Assembly: GCF_010669145.1 (NCBI RefSeq)
Contig: NZ_CP048638.1
Location: forward strand, 1-62,936
DNA: 62,936 bases
Reading direction: 5' to 3'
Origin: Rhizobium oryzihabitans
GTDB taxonomy: Bacteria > Pseudomonadota > Alphaproteobacteria > Rhizobiales > Rhizobiaceae
The stretch's first letter is position 1. The number at the start of each line of letters is the position of its first letter. Below, one piece after another: positions 45,974 to 55,149 of the stretch. Both the position numbers and the translations under genes were made by a program. The notes under the pieces were generated by a model. It was given only the letters and a program-made list of their open reading frames with translations, did no database searches and was not told the DNA's origin.

Positions 45974-46621
45974 ATGCGTGCCACAACGAAGGCGACGTTT
46001 GCAGGGTTGGCAGTTTCGGCGGCGATTTTTGCGGCCTCACCGGCTTCCGCTCAAGGTGCGGGTGGATGCGGGATCACTCAAGCGGCCGATGCAGCGGTTC
46101 AGAGACAGATAGCGCTTCTCGATGCAGCGAAAGTGGATAGCTCCGAGTTTTTTAACGGGGCCAATAGCTGCCTTGGCTCAAACCTGCTCGATTCCCTCGA
46201 TCTCTCGAACCTGATCCCCACAAGCTTCGATTTCTTGGGCGGGGCGGCGGATCAGTTGATCAATGGTTTGATCCAGAAAGCTCAGCAGCAAGTTTGCCAA
46301 GTGCTCAATGACCAACTGCAGAAGGTGGTGGGGAAGATCAACAACAATATGTACCAGTTCGATTCCGTCATGGGAGGACAGATGAATGAGCTGCTTGGCG
46401 GTTCAGGGAATAGCGTAACAGAGCTGAAGCTTCCGAGTATTCCTGGCATCGGAAAGTATGACTTCACGCTGGCGTCAATGAGCACCGGCAACGGCATCGA
46501 CCAGCCGATCATGACCCCGCCTGCCGTGCAGGCTGGAAACAACACGGTGGGTAATGGAACGCAGCCCACCGGCAATACCGGAAACACGAGCAACCCGTTC
46601 GGAAATCTCTTCCAGCAGTAA
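45974..46621 (+). CDS. Exported hypothetical protein (215 aa)
   Basis: Signal peptide (AGLAVSAAIFAASPASAQ), two Cys near the start of the mature protein, a helical body (QQVCQVLNDQLQKVVGKINN) and an Asn/Gly/Thr-rich tail (NPFGNLFQQ). ATG 45974 begins the signal and follows AGGAGAG; the ORF is open 18 codons further. First of four exported helical proteins; likely envelope parts of the transfer system. Confidence 0.6.
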   Translation: MRATTKATFAGLAVSAAIFAASPASAQGAGGCGITQAADAAVQRQIALLDAAKVDSSEFFNGANSCLGSNLLDSLDLSNLIPTSFDFLGGAADQLINGLIQKAQQQVCQVLNDQLQKVVGKINNNMYQFDSVMGGQMNELLGGSGNSVTELKLPSIPGIGKYDFTLASMSTGNGIDQPIMTPPAVQAGNNTVGNGTQPTGNTGNTSNPFGNLFQQ

Positions 46622-46633
46622 AGGGGATATCCG

Positions 46634-47389
46634 ATGCGAAAAGCAGCAACCGCACTGGTGATTGGCATCGCTTTCGCTGGCACGACGATGCCGGGCGCTG
46701 CCAATGCAACGATCATGGAATGGGCGACTAGTTTCGAGCGCTTCATGGCTGGCCTGAAAACGGTTGACCGGCAAGTCTCCAGCTCAGCATCCCAAACACA
46801 GCACGTGATCAAGAAATCGGAAGAGGCGGCGGTGAATGCGGAACTTGCGCAAGAGCAGGCGCTCCGTATGGCCGACATCAAAAACCGATATTCGTATGAA
46901 ACTGGTCAAGGTGAGACATCCTGCGCTGTTGTGGATGCAAGGTCGGGTCTCTCAGGTGTCGATAATTCCGAAAAGAAGATGCTGACCGCTTTCCGGTCAT
47001 CTGATCAGAAATACCTGAGCAGCGGCGGAAACGCGGCCGCGACAATCAAGAACTCGCTTCTTAAGAGGATCGGACATTACTGCACCGATCAGGAGCGTGC
47101 GGCCCTCGGCCCGACATACTGCCAATCGACCGTTCGAAGCGAGCGCAACGCCGGGGATTCGAATGCAGCGCCGTTTCTCGTGAATAGAAATTATGGCGGC
47201 GCTGAAGTCGTGACGGCTGCGGACTACATTGATGTCCTCGCCCCACTGCCGACGATCAAGCCTAATGCTGAAGTTGTAGGGGATCGTCTGGAATTGATGA
47301 ATGCCCGTATGCGCGGCGCGGCGCTTTCAGCGTCCCGTTCGACAATGATGGGCGTGGCGGTGTCGGGTATGGGAGGCGATATGCAATGA
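46634..47389 (+). CDS. Exported helical protein, family member 1 (251 aa)
   Basis: Signal peptide ending ANA, then long helices (MEWATSFERFMAGLKTVDRQ, EAAVNAELAQEQALRMADIK) and NRYSYETGQGETSCAVV. The YSYETGQG-x2-3-CA motif recurs in the third member (48410). Cys pairs later suggest disulphides. Starts 12 bp after the previous gene; its stop overlaps the next ATG. Confidence 0.6.
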   Translation: MRKAATALVIGIAFAGTTMPGAANATIMEWATSFERFMAGLKTVDRQVSSSASQTQHVIKKSEEAAVNAELAQEQALRMADIKNRYSYETGQGETSCAVVDARSGLSGVDNSEKKMLTAFRSSDQKYLSSGGNAAATIKNSLLKRIGHYCTDQERAALGPTYCQSTVRSERNAGDSNAAPFLVNRNYGGAEVVTAADYIDVLAPLPTIKPNAEVVGDRLELMNARMRGAALSASRSTMMGVAVSGMGGDMQ

Positions 47390-48399
47390 CCGTTATTTCG
47401 AAGAAAAAGGCGGCGTTTTATCTCGCTGCGATTACGATGGCGGGGATTTCGTCCCCTGCGTTTGCCGTGACATGTGCTGTTGAGGCGCATGTAATCCAGC
47501 GGACGCTACAGCTCGATACTGCTGTGACGACGCAGATCGTGAAATCGAAGACGTTGCTCATCACGGAAGAGATGCGCCAACGCCAGCTTCTGTTGGCAGC
47601 GCTGAAGGTCCTGACGAAACAGGAATCGGGATCGGGTCAGCAAACCTCTACCGTGGTAAAGAAATCTGCTGAAGCGGCAGCAAGCGCAAATGTTGCGCAG
47701 AGGCAGGCGTATCAAATTGCCGATGCGAAAGAGCGCTATGGCGTCACGGGCTATGACAGTTGCGGTTTGCAGACAAAGAGCCAGTCTTTCTATGCTGCAA
47801 ACATGGCAATGGCCGGGAAAGCCGCGTCCTATCGTAATGGCACCTATTTCAAGCCGGGCCAATATGGGTCCCCGAAGGATTGGGCGTCATTGGCGCAAAG
47901 CGGCTCGAACTTTGATGCCGAAGCTATATTCAGCGGCAACAGCTCGGCGGCGGCAGAGTATATCAATTTCGTTGCCGGACCCCCGATTGAGAAGCAAGCC
48001 GGTGGCGGTGTGGCAGGCGATTTGCAGACCTTCGAAAAGAACAGGAACGATGTTCGTCGTTCGGTCGTGGTGAACGTTTTGTCGTCCATCGCTGCCGAAA
48101 ATGAGCCGGGTGGCCCGAGAGAAAAGCTGGCCGAGCTGATGAAGCATTGGACAGGTGACGATGGTGGGGTGAAGTGGGCGCAGGCCAGCGCCGACAAGCC
48201 GCTGAGAGCCACGCTGCTCGACGCTGTTCGGATTGAAGCCGCAAACATCGCTCTGATGGCTTTTCAGGTCAAAGACAATGCGAGAACGGAACTGGCGCTG
48301 TCTTCCTATGCCCTGTCTCGGGTTAACCGAGCTGTGTTCAACGGCAACGAGGGCGTTGTCTCTGTAGGCGCTGGCCAGCGCCGCGCCGGTCTTCAATAG
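47386..48399 (+). CDS. Exported helical protein, family member 2 (337 aa)
   Basis: Signal peptide (KKKAAFYLAAITMAGISSPA), CAVEAHVIQRTLQLDTAV, a coiled region (TTQIVKSKTLLITEEMRQRQ) and KERYGVTGYDSCG, a looser form of the family motif. Shares the overall plan of its neighbours: signal, helical pair, Cys motif, helical C-half. Function unknown. Confidence 0.6.
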   Translation: MTVISKKKAAFYLAAITMAGISSPAFAVTCAVEAHVIQRTLQLDTAVTTQIVKSKTLLITEEMRQRQLLLAALKVLTKQESGSGQQTSTVVKKSAEAAASANVAQRQAYQIADAKERYGVTGYDSCGLQTKSQSFYAANMAMAGKAASYRNGTYFKPGQYGSPKDWASLAQSGSNFDAEAIFSGNSSAAAEYINFVAGPPIEKQAGGGVAGDLQTFEKNRNDVRRSVVVNVLSSIAAENEPGGPREKLAELMKHWTGDDGGVKWAQASADKPLRATLLDAVRIEAANIALMAFQVKDNARTELALSSYALSRVNRAVFNGNEGVVSVGAGQRRAGLQ

Positions 48400-48409
48400 G
48401 AGCTGTCCG

Positions 48410-49411
48410 ATGAAAAAGCATAAGCGTTTTGTTCTCGGTTCAGTTGTTCTCGGCGGTAGCATGCTGCTTGGCGCTAATTCGGCCGCTGCGGCATGGTGTG
48501 CGATTAGCACTGGATGGATTGCCACCCACGAGCAAGTCGAAAAGCATCTGATCCAAGAAACGCAGATTTTGGAAAATGATGTCGCCAAAGCTGGCTCCGA
48601 GACGCTGGAACAGGTCCTCGCAGCGCTCAAGGTGCTCAACCGGCAAACTTCCGGCGAAGGGCAAAGGTTGCAGCAGGCCACCAAGAAGAGCCAAGAGGCT
48701 TACGCAAATACCGTAACTGAGCAGATGCGGCGCGAGCGTTTGGTCGCGATCAAGGAAAACTACTCGTATGAGACAGGGCAAGGACCCAATGCATGCGCCC
48801 AAGTGGCGTTTTTGCAGAAGGTGACGGGCGCTATTGATGGCACCGGTAGCTCAACCTCGCGTGTTTACAAGCAGATCGACGTATCGCCGGGATCTGTTCC
48901 GAGTGTCGCGCAGCAGGCGGCTGACCGGCGAGATCCGCGCTCGACGGACGCCTCGTTGTTGCTCGATGTAAATGCCTCGGAAGAGGATAAGCGAAAAGTA
49001 ATCCAGCAGCTCGCTGGTTTTGCGGTGGAGAAGCCCACGGGTAATGAGACAGGCACTGTTGGAGGTGAATTCTCGATGCTGCGTGCGCGCGAGGCAGAGG
49101 CTTGGCGCTCGCCTGCGCTAGTTTCGTTGGCTGCGGTCGCGGCGATGTCGAATAAGGCCAGCGGGGACGGAGATGGGGCGGGGAGCGTCCTTCAGGCCAT
49201 GGATGCCTTGATAGACAACTATGGCGGTGGTCCCGCCTATCAAAAATGGACCAATGCTCTTCAGATGCAGTCAGAGCGTGGCCTGATGATCGAACTTAAC
49301 CGCTTGCGGGCACTTTCGATGCGCCTCCGCACCTACCATTCGGAGTCAGAGGCTCGCAAGGCCGCGGTCGTTGCAGGAATGCTCGCAGCAGAGGCACAGG
49401 GATCGAATTGA
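48410..49411 (+). CDS. Exported helical protein, family member 3 (333 aa)
   Basis: Signal peptide (FVLGSVVLGGSMLLGANSAA), then coiled-coil-like helices (EKHLIQETQILENDVAKAGS, LAALKVLNRQTSGEGQRLQQ) and KENYSYETGQGPNACAQVAF. The first half resembles member 2 (VLAALKVL/LLAALKVL) and the motif resembles member 1, so all three appear to be paralogues. Its stop overlaps the next start (ATTGA). Confidence 0.6.
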   Translation: MKKHKRFVLGSVVLGGSMLLGANSAAAAWCAISTGWIATHEQVEKHLIQETQILENDVAKAGSETLEQVLAALKVLNRQTSGEGQRLQQATKKSQEAYANTVTEQMRRERLVAIKENYSYETGQGPNACAQVAFLQKVTGAIDGTGSSTSRVYKQIDVSPGSVPSVAQQAADRRDPRSTDASLLLDVNASEEDKRKVIQQLAGFAVEKPTGNETGTVGGEFSMLRAREAEAWRSPALVSLAAVAAMSNKASGDGDGAGSVLQAMDALIDNYGGGPAYQKWTNALQMQSERGLMIELNRLRALSMRLRTYHSESEARKAAVVAGMLAAEAQGSN

Positions 49412-49833
49412 CAGGAAATAAGCCAGCCGAACGCGCAGATCACAACGATAGCCACGAGATAGCGACAGTAGACGTTGATGTGGCTGTCCCGGATAGCGAC
49501 GGCTATTTCGATGATCAGGATTTCGAGGTCGGCGATGGCGACATCGAAATTACCTATGAGGTAGATGATCCCTCGCGCCCCTCGGCTGCACGGGACATCT
49601 ACGTTTCAGAGCTGGCAACGGCGGCGAAGCACGAAGAGGCTCGACGCAAATCTGATGTGCAGCTCAATCCAGACAGGATGAAGGCGGCGATCAATGAGGC
49701 GTTAGGTCGGATCAGCCGAATGCCGAAGATGCTCTATGCCGCCAAGCAGATTCAGGAAGCCGTGGAGAGGCTGGCTGACGAGCGACTTGCATCGAGCGGA
49801 TCGAAACATGCGGAGAGCGACTATGACGGTTGA
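49408..49833 (+). CDS. Acidic hypothetical protein (141 aa)
   Basis: TTG start overlapping the previous stop. Very acidic first half (DQDFEVGDGDIEITYEVDDP), then a helical part (NEALGRISRMPKMLYAAKQI). No signal or membrane segment. Overlaps the next gene by 11 bp. Confidence 0.5.
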   Translation: MTGNKPAERADHNDSHEIATVDVDVAVPDSDGYFDDQDFEVGDGDIEITYEVDDPSRPSAARDIYVSELATAAKHEEARRKSDVQLNPDRMKAAINEALGRISRMPKMLYAAKQIQEAVERLADERLASSGSKHAESDYDG

Positions 49834-50505
49834 TGCGTATTCGAGTGTGGAAGATGACGACGATGCTCCGAGCGCTGCAATGATCGAGAAGCAGGCGAAA
49901 GATCAGGTCGGGTTCTCGGATGAGGATGAGATCGGGGAATTCGAGCGATCGGAGCGCGAAACGTCGTTCGAGCAGCCTTCTGTTGCCGCCACGCCGAAGC
50001 AAGAGGCTTCGCCGCAGGTGAAAAGGCTGTCAGTTGAGGAATCTACCTCACTGAACATCACCCTCAAGAATGCTGCATATGCAGCGGAAAAAGAGGCGTT
50101 CATCGATGGTGAGCCGGGCGGCATGCCAATCGGCGAGTATATTGCGCGAATTGGCTGTGACGCTATTCCTCCCGGCCGCAGCGTCCTTTGGTTCAAAGGT
50201 GATGGGCCGGATTCGGGACTCTGGCTTTTCGTTATAGCCCCGAAACCGAAGGGGCAGTGCAGCCAGGTTATCGGGTCACTCTGGCCTTCGGCAAAGAAAA
50301 GGCCGGTGAGATTCAGATGGAGGCGTGTGCCTTGTTGCAGGCACAGGACAAGAACGGCGAGAAGCTGAAGTTCGATAAATGTTGCCTCGTCAAGCACGAT
50401 GGAACGAAGTTTGCCCCGGCAGGCGTCATAAACGAGCAGGAATTGGTCGGGCGCGTTAGCGACATAGGATTTGGGATCAACCCGTTCAGCTTCGATGAAA
50501 GGTGA
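49823..50505 (+). pseudogene. Hypothetical protein, one base short (about 227 aa)
   Basis: MTVDAYSSVEDDDDAPSAAM continues to VLWFKGDG; adding a base to GGG at 50204-50206 gives GAGFGTLAFRYSPETEGAVQ and joins the second ORF (GYRVTLAFGKEKAGEIQMEA), ending FSFDER. The corrected C-terminal half looks like a compact beta domain. Acidic N-terminus, no signal. Probably intact in the cell. Confidence 0.5.
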
Positions 50506-50511
50506 GGAGAG

Positions 50512-50787
50512 ATGGACCAGAACGCGAAAAAGTGGTTCGATTTCGGCCCCGGCATCTCGCTTTCCTTGAGGCAGAGCGGGGGCCGCTATCTTCTCCGATT
50601 GGAGCTAGCGCATAAGCCTAGCCCTGCGGCTGTTGAGAAGGCATACGAAGGCAGATGGGCGATGATCCAGAGCGGTAACGATGGCCGCCCAGCGATCTAT
50701 GAGCATATGAACGATGTGCGCTCGCTAAATGATGTCGTGACCCGGCTGGAAGCATTCTTTGACAAGGGGCGCATTATGGGGCACTGA
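50512..50787 (+). CDS. Hypothetical protein (91 aa)
   Basis: ATG 50512 with GAGGAGAG upstream, 6 bp after the previous stop. MDQNAKKWFDFGPGISLSLR and a helical end (VVTRLEAFFDKGRIMGH). Soluble, no family recognised. Confidence 0.5.
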   Translation: MDQNAKKWFDFGPGISLSLRQSGGRYLLRLELAHKPSPAAVEKAYEGRWAMIQSGNDGRPAIYEHMNDVRSLNDVVTRLEAFFDKGRIMGH

Positions 50788-50855
50788 GCGTTACAGCACG
50801 GGCGCCAACGAACATTGCGCCTCCCGCTCGATCCTCCCGCGAGGTCACAGATGCG

Positions 50856-51435
50856 GTGCTGAACGCTTTTGCGGCCGACGCGCCGGTTCCCCTCTTGCAG
50901 CATATAAACCGTTCAATCCAGCATGCATATGCGGTGATGGGTGCAAGAGCCGCTGCCGCCAAGCAACTGCCATTTGAGGGGGACGCGTTCGGGGTTTATG
51001 ACCGCTTAGTAGCCAAGGTTGGTCCTTTACGCGCGGCCGAGACATGGGGAACGGTTCTGCTAGCTGTCTCTACCGGTCGGCATGGATGGCAAGAGAAGCT
51101 CGATAGCCTGATGGAATGGGATGCGGGTGGGCGCGAGGCGCAGATCGCGGCCGACACGTCAATCAAGGCAATGGTGGAAGCCATTGCGCGCGAGGTTTCG
51201 GTTATCAATGCCACCGGTCTTGCGGAGGTTGATCTTGCCTCATCGCTGCGCGGGCGGCTCGTGGAGGCTGCGGGCGAACGGATTAGTTATCGTGCCTATG
51301 ATGGAGCGAAATTCCAGCCGAAGGGTGCGCCCGATCTCGGCCCGAACACCTTTACCGTCCAACAGGGATTGTCGCTCGATCTTGCCACTGACGCCAAGGC
51401 ACGTATTACTCAAGCGCTGTCGGCAGCGGCGAAAG
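50856..51435 (+). pseudogene. Hypothetical gene truncated by the IS6-family element
   Basis: The frame is open from about 50763; I give the GTG at 50856 but the start is unsure. LNAFAADAPVPLLQHINRSI and LRAAETWGTVLLAVSTGRHG lead to KARITQALSAAAKGA, where the IS begins at about 51436 and the frame ends within it. No second half is found beyond the IS. Confidence 0.55.
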
Positions 51436-52324
51436 GGGCGTGTCGCAAATTCTTTTGGTTAACTAGCTGTTGACCACAACGGTGGAAATTCAGCTCCCGA
51501 TGTAGCGGAGCGTAGCCATGATTCTGAATGCCATTGCCGAAAAGCTGAAGCGCCAGTCGAAGGACGATTTCAAAGGGCGGCATTTCGAGGCATGGCTGAT
51601 CGTGCAGGCAGTGACATGGTATCTACGGTATCCGCTCAGCTACAGAGATCTCGAGGAGATGTTCCGCGAGCGCGGCTTCGAGGTCGACCATAGTACAATC
51701 AACCGCTGGGTCCTCGCCTATGCACCTGTAATCGAGAAGCGCCTACGCCAGTTTCGCCGACCGCATTGTGGCTCAGTCAGGATTGACGAGACCTACGTCA
51801 AGATCCGGGGCAAGTGGCGATACCTGTACCGCGCCATCGACAAGCACGGAAACCCGGTCGACTTCTTGCTCACCGCGAAGCGCGATCTCGACGCCGCCAA
51901 GCGCTTCTTCCGTAAGATGCTCAAGGATGAGCCGCTACTATCGCCGGGTAAGATCGGTACAGATGGCGCTAACACGTTTCCTTCAACGATCAAAACAGCC
52001 ATCGATGACGGGCTCCTGCATCCGAGCCCGGTACATTATGTCACGAAGCACCTCCAGCAAGGCATCGAGAGCGACCACTTCCGGGTCAAGAAGAACATGC
52101 CCAAGATCGGCTGCTTCCAGTCATTCAAAACGGCGCGCCGGACGATCGCTGGGTTCGAAGCGATGTTGTGGCTGCGCAAAGGCTTCGGCTTTTCCGGCGA
52201 CTGGACAATCAACGACCAGAATGACCTGCTCGGGCGCCTCTTCGGACTTCAAAAGGTTAACAAAGCGTGAAAATGCCACCGTTCGCGGGTAGTCTCAGCC
52301 TACTGCAAGGTTTGCGACAAGCCC
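51436..52324 (+). mobile_element. IS6-family insertion sequence
   Basis: About 889 bp. Imperfect ends GGGCGTGTCGCAAA (51436) and, inverted, GGGCTTGTCGCAAA (52324) enclose one transposase. The 8-bp flanks GGCGAAAG and GCCCTCGC are not duplicates, so both sides did not come from one simple insertion; the element is more likely a cointegrate or deletion junction, or an assembly junction at a repeated IS. Confidence 0.8.
51518..52270 (+). CDS. IS6-family transposase (250 aa)
   Basis: DDE transposase of the IS6/IS26 family: RDLEEMFRERGFEVDHSTIN, then catalytic Asp in SVRIDETYVKIRGKWRYLYR, Asp in KIGTDGANTF and Glu in QGIESDHFRVKKNMP. Full length and intact; it carries out replicative cointegrate formation. 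Confidence 0.95.
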   Translation: MILNAIAEKLKRQSKDDFKGRHFEAWLIVQAVTWYLRYPLSYRDLEEMFRERGFEVDHSTINRWVLAYAPVIEKRLRQFRRPHCGSVRIDETYVKIRGKWRYLYRAIDKHGNPVDFLLTAKRDLDAAKRFFRKMLKDEPLLSPGKIGTDGANTFPSTIKTAIDDGLLHPSPVHYVTKHLQQGIESDHFRVKKNMPKIGCFQSFKTARRTIAGFEAMLWLRKGFGFSGDWTINDQNDLLGRLFGLQKVNKA

Positions 52325-52510
52325 GCCCTCGCCTATGTCGATGGCGGTATGCATCCGAGCTTCCGCTCACTGTTGAAGAAACAGGGAGCGACAAAGATGG
52401 CGGAGGCGGTATCGGGCATCAAGTATCCCGTCAGCCGGCCGGATGCGGCGCTTGCCGATCCCCATGAGACCTCGAGGTCTTGGAGACCTGTACAGTCCGC
52501 GGGAAATTAA
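52325..52510 (+). pseudogene. Possible 3' remnant of a gene cut by the IS6 element
   Basis: One frame reads ALAYVDGGMHPSFRSLLKKQ, then GATKMAEAVSGIKYPVSRPD and stops at 52510 with no start of its own. It resembles real coding sequence, but no family is recognised. Confidence 0.35.
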
Positions 52511-52573
52511 ATCTTAACTCTTAAATTCAAGGCAACGCACCTCATCTCGTGACGTTGCGGCAAGGGAGCCAGA

Positions 52574-54220
52574 TTGAGGTTCTTTAAAACTTATCGCCCG
52601 TCGCTAGACTACCGTCTGCTCGCACTTTTGGCAGCCTTATGTTTCTGGGCGTTTTCAAACGCGACATTCTGGGAAAAGGCCGGGCGTTATCTGGCGGACG
52701 AGATGGGCGCATTCTTGGCGCTCAATCTCGTCATAGTTGCGTTGTTTTTTGTCCTGACGATTCTTTCAGCTGTCAAATATCTCTTCAAGCCAGTGCTTGT
52801 GTTGCTTGTCTTGCTGGCTGGAGGCGCGTCCTGGTTCATCGACAATCTCGGCGTGTTGATCGATACGGATATGGTGCGCAACGTTTTTGAAACGACCTCT
52901 GCCGAGGCCGGGGACCTGCTGACTGCCGGTTACTTCCGGCACATGCTTCTCGTTGCCGTTATTCCCTCTCTCCTCATCTTGTGGGTTCGGGTCAGATTTC
53001 CATCCGCCGAACGCGTCGTGTTGTGGAATGTTGGCATCACGGCTTCCTGCATTGCAATCATCGCCGGTAGCGGAGCGCTTTACTACAAGCCTTATTCAGC
53101 CGTTATACGGACCAAGCGTGAACTGGCGAAAACCCTCAATCCGGTTACACCTCTCGTCTCTATCGCCAAAGTGGCTCTGGCGACAGGAAATGAAAGAAAC
53201 GTTGTCGTCAAGCCGCTGGGTGAGGATGCAACCGTGACCACTCCGGTGGACGGCTTAAGCAAGCTACGCGTTGCTGTCATCGTCGTTGGGGAAACGGCGC
53301 GCGGTGCTAATTTCTCTCTCGGTTTCTATGAACGCGAAACCAATCCGCTTCTGAAAAAACAGGACGTCACCTATTACTCCAATTTCGCCAGCTGCGGCAC
53401 GGCAACCGACGTCTCCCTGCCGTGCATGTTCTCCAATCTGAAACGTTCGGGCTACACCCATGCTGGAGGATTAGAGAATGAAACGGCGGTCGATGTTCTC
53501 AGACGGGCAGGCATCGACATGACGTGGATCGAAAACAACACCGGCAGCAAGGGCGTTGCGGACCGGGTTCGCGTCGTCAATATTTACAATTCCAACGATC
53601 CACGCTTCTGTGCCGATGGCACCTGCGACGACGAGATCGTTCTCGAAAAGATTGATGAGTGGCTCTCAAACGTGAAGCAGGACAGCGTCCTCGTCTTCCA
53701 TCAAATGGGCAATCATGGCCCGGCCTATTACAAGCGGTATCCTGAGGCGTTCCGTAAATTCGTGCCCGAGTGCACGACCACCGAGCTGGCGAAATGCAAG
53801 GACCAAGAAATCGTTAATGCCTATGACAATGCCATCCTTTACACCGATTTCGTCCTGTCCGGCATCATCGACCGCCTGAAAGCCCGGACCGATACGCTGG
53901 CGACAGGTATGCTCTACGTCTCCGACCACGGGGAATCGCTGGGGGAAAATGGCCTCTATTTGCACGGCACGCCCTATTTTATAGCGCCCGACGAACAGAC
54001 ACGCATTCCACTGCTAACCTGGTTCAGCCCGGAGTTCGCAGCCTCGATGGGGCTTGATATCCGCTGCCAGCAACAAAGACGCGAAAACACATTTTCGCAC
54101 GACAACCTGTTTTCCAGTCTTCTCGGCATGATGAATGTATCCACCAGCGTTTACGAGCGTGATCTGGACATGTTTGCGGCCTGCCGTGGCGGCCAACACC
54201 AACCCTCTCTCAATAACTGA
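52574..54220 (+). CDS. eptA: EptA-like phosphoethanolamine-lipid A transferase (548 aa)
   Basis: Five N-terminal membrane segments (to about residue 170) and a periplasmic sulfatase-like domain. VVGETARGANFS carries the metal-binding Glu (about 240), SCGTATDVSLPCMFS the catalytic Thr (about 278), HQMGNHGPAYYKRYP and YVSDHGESLGENGLYLHGTP the remaining zinc ligands. Cys pairs fit the usual disulphides. It adds phosphoethanolamine to lipid A, which weakens binding of cationic peptides such as polymyxins; it belongs to the same family as MCR, but chromosomal EptA is the simpler reading. TTG start with AAGGGAG upstream. An L,D-transpeptidase gene follows 22 bp later. Confidence 0.92.
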   Translation: MRFFKTYRPSLDYRLLALLAALCFWAFSNATFWEKAGRYLADEMGAFLALNLVIVALFFVLTILSAVKYLFKPVLVLLVLLAGGASWFIDNLGVLIDTDMVRNVFETTSAEAGDLLTAGYFRHMLLVAVIPSLLILWVRVRFPSAERVVLWNVGITASCIAIIAGSGALYYKPYSAVIRTKRELAKTLNPVTPLVSIAKVALATGNERNVVVKPLGEDATVTTPVDGLSKLRVAVIVVGETARGANFSLGFYERETNPLLKKQDVTYYSNFASCGTATDVSLPCMFSNLKRSGYTHAGGLENETAVDVLRRAGIDMTWIENNTGSKGVADRVRVVNIYNSNDPRFCADGTCDDEIVLEKIDEWLSNVKQDSVLVFHQMGNHGPAYYKRYPEAFRKFVPECTTTELAKCKDQEIVNAYDNAILYTDFVLSGIIDRLKARTDTLATGMLYVSDHGESLGENGLYLHGTPYFIAPDEQTRIPLLTWFSPEFAASMGLDIRCQQQRRENTFSHDNLFSSLLGMMNVSTSVYERDLDMFAACRGGQHQPSLNN

Positions 54221-54242
54221 AATTGCAAATCACGGGACTTGA

Positions 54243-54941
54243 ATGCTATTCGATGATAAACAGCTTAAACGCCGGGGCTTCCTGCTGGGAGCCGCTTCCC
54301 TGACCACGATGCTGGCGGGATGTGCGACGGTAAATCAGCCTGCTCCGACACCGGCCATTGCCCGCAGGCCGATCGGCCCGCCAGGCGAAGCCGAAATGAT
54401 CACACGCTACGCGGGCCTCGAAGATGGCGGCCACAAGCTGCCAGCCGTACCGTTTCAGCAGATCGATCCCAAGTTTTACCGTCAGCGCGTCGAAGATCCG
54501 ACAGGCGAACCTGCGGGAACGGTCGTCGTAGATACGCCATCGAAGTTCCTTTATGTCGTCGAACCAGGTGGCACGGCCATGCGTTATGGTGTTGGTCTCG
54601 GCCGCGCCGGTTTCGCCTGGCAAGGCGAAGGCATCATCCAGTGGCGGCAGAAATGGCCGCGCTGGAAACCACCGGCAGAAATGATTGCACGGCAACCCGA
54701 ACTGGAAAAATACTCGGTCGAGAACGGTGGACAGGAACCGGGACCAAGCAATCCGCTCGGCGCACGCGCGCTTTATATCTTCCAGAACAGTCAGGATACG
54801 CTCTATCGTCTACATGGCACGAAGGAATGGTCATCCATCGGCAAATCGGTTTCCTCCGGCTGCGTCCGTCTGATCAATCAGGATGTCATCGACCTCTATG
54901 AGAGGGTTCCCTACAAGGCTCGGATCGTCGTCAAACAATAG
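54243..54941 (+). CDS. L,D-transpeptidase (YkuD) lipoprotein
   Basis: 232 residues. A twin-Arg-like N-terminus (KRRGFLLGAASLTTMLAGC) with lipobox LAGC, then a YkuD domain: VVDTPSKFLYVVEPGGTAMR, GVGLGRAGFAWQGEG, LYRLHGTKEWSSIGKSVSSG, followed directly by CVRLINQ, giving the catalytic HGT...SSGCVR motif. It makes 3-3 peptidoglycan cross-links or attaches proteins to murein. Probably co-transcribed with eptA. Confidence 0.93.
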   Translation: MLFDDKQLKRRGFLLGAASLTTMLAGCATVNQPAPTPAIARRPIGPPGEAEMITRYAGLEDGGHKLPAVPFQQIDPKFYRQRVEDPTGEPAGTVVVDTPSKFLYVVEPGGTAMRYGVGLGRAGFAWQGEGIIQWRQKWPRWKPPAEMIARQPELEKYSVENGGQEPGPSNPLGARALYIFQNSQDTLYRLHGTKEWSSIGKSVSSGCVRLINQDVIDLYERVPYKARIVVKQ

Positions 54942-54970
54942 ACAGCTAACAGCAGATTTTATGGCTTCTA

Positions 54971-54990
54971 CCGGGCATATATATGCCCGG
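54971..54990. terminator. Bidirectional terminator-like palindrome
   Basis: A perfect 20-bp palindrome CCGGGCATATATATGCCCGG between the convergent L,D-transpeptidase and split endonuclease genes. No T tract follows. Confidence 0.55.
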
Positions 54991-55142
54991 CGTGTTGAAC
55001 CGATGCAAAAACCACAAACCGCCAGCCTGAGTTTAATTAAATGACAGATCCGCAACAACCGGAATGTGATTGGATCCAAAATCGGGGCCGACCCGCCAAC
55101 TTGCCAGTCTTAAAGCACCCGAAACCGCGATATGGTCAATCA

Positions 55143-55149
55143 TGGAACC
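55143..55149. repeat. IS21 target-site duplication, left copy (TGGAACC)
   Basis: TGGAACC, repeated at 57653-57659 on the other side of the element. Confidence 0.85.

Noticed and set aside
52574..54220. Calling the transferase a mobile MCR
   Set aside because: It shares the family motifs but sits beside an L,D-transpeptidase like a chromosomal eptA, and the IS6 element is on one side only.
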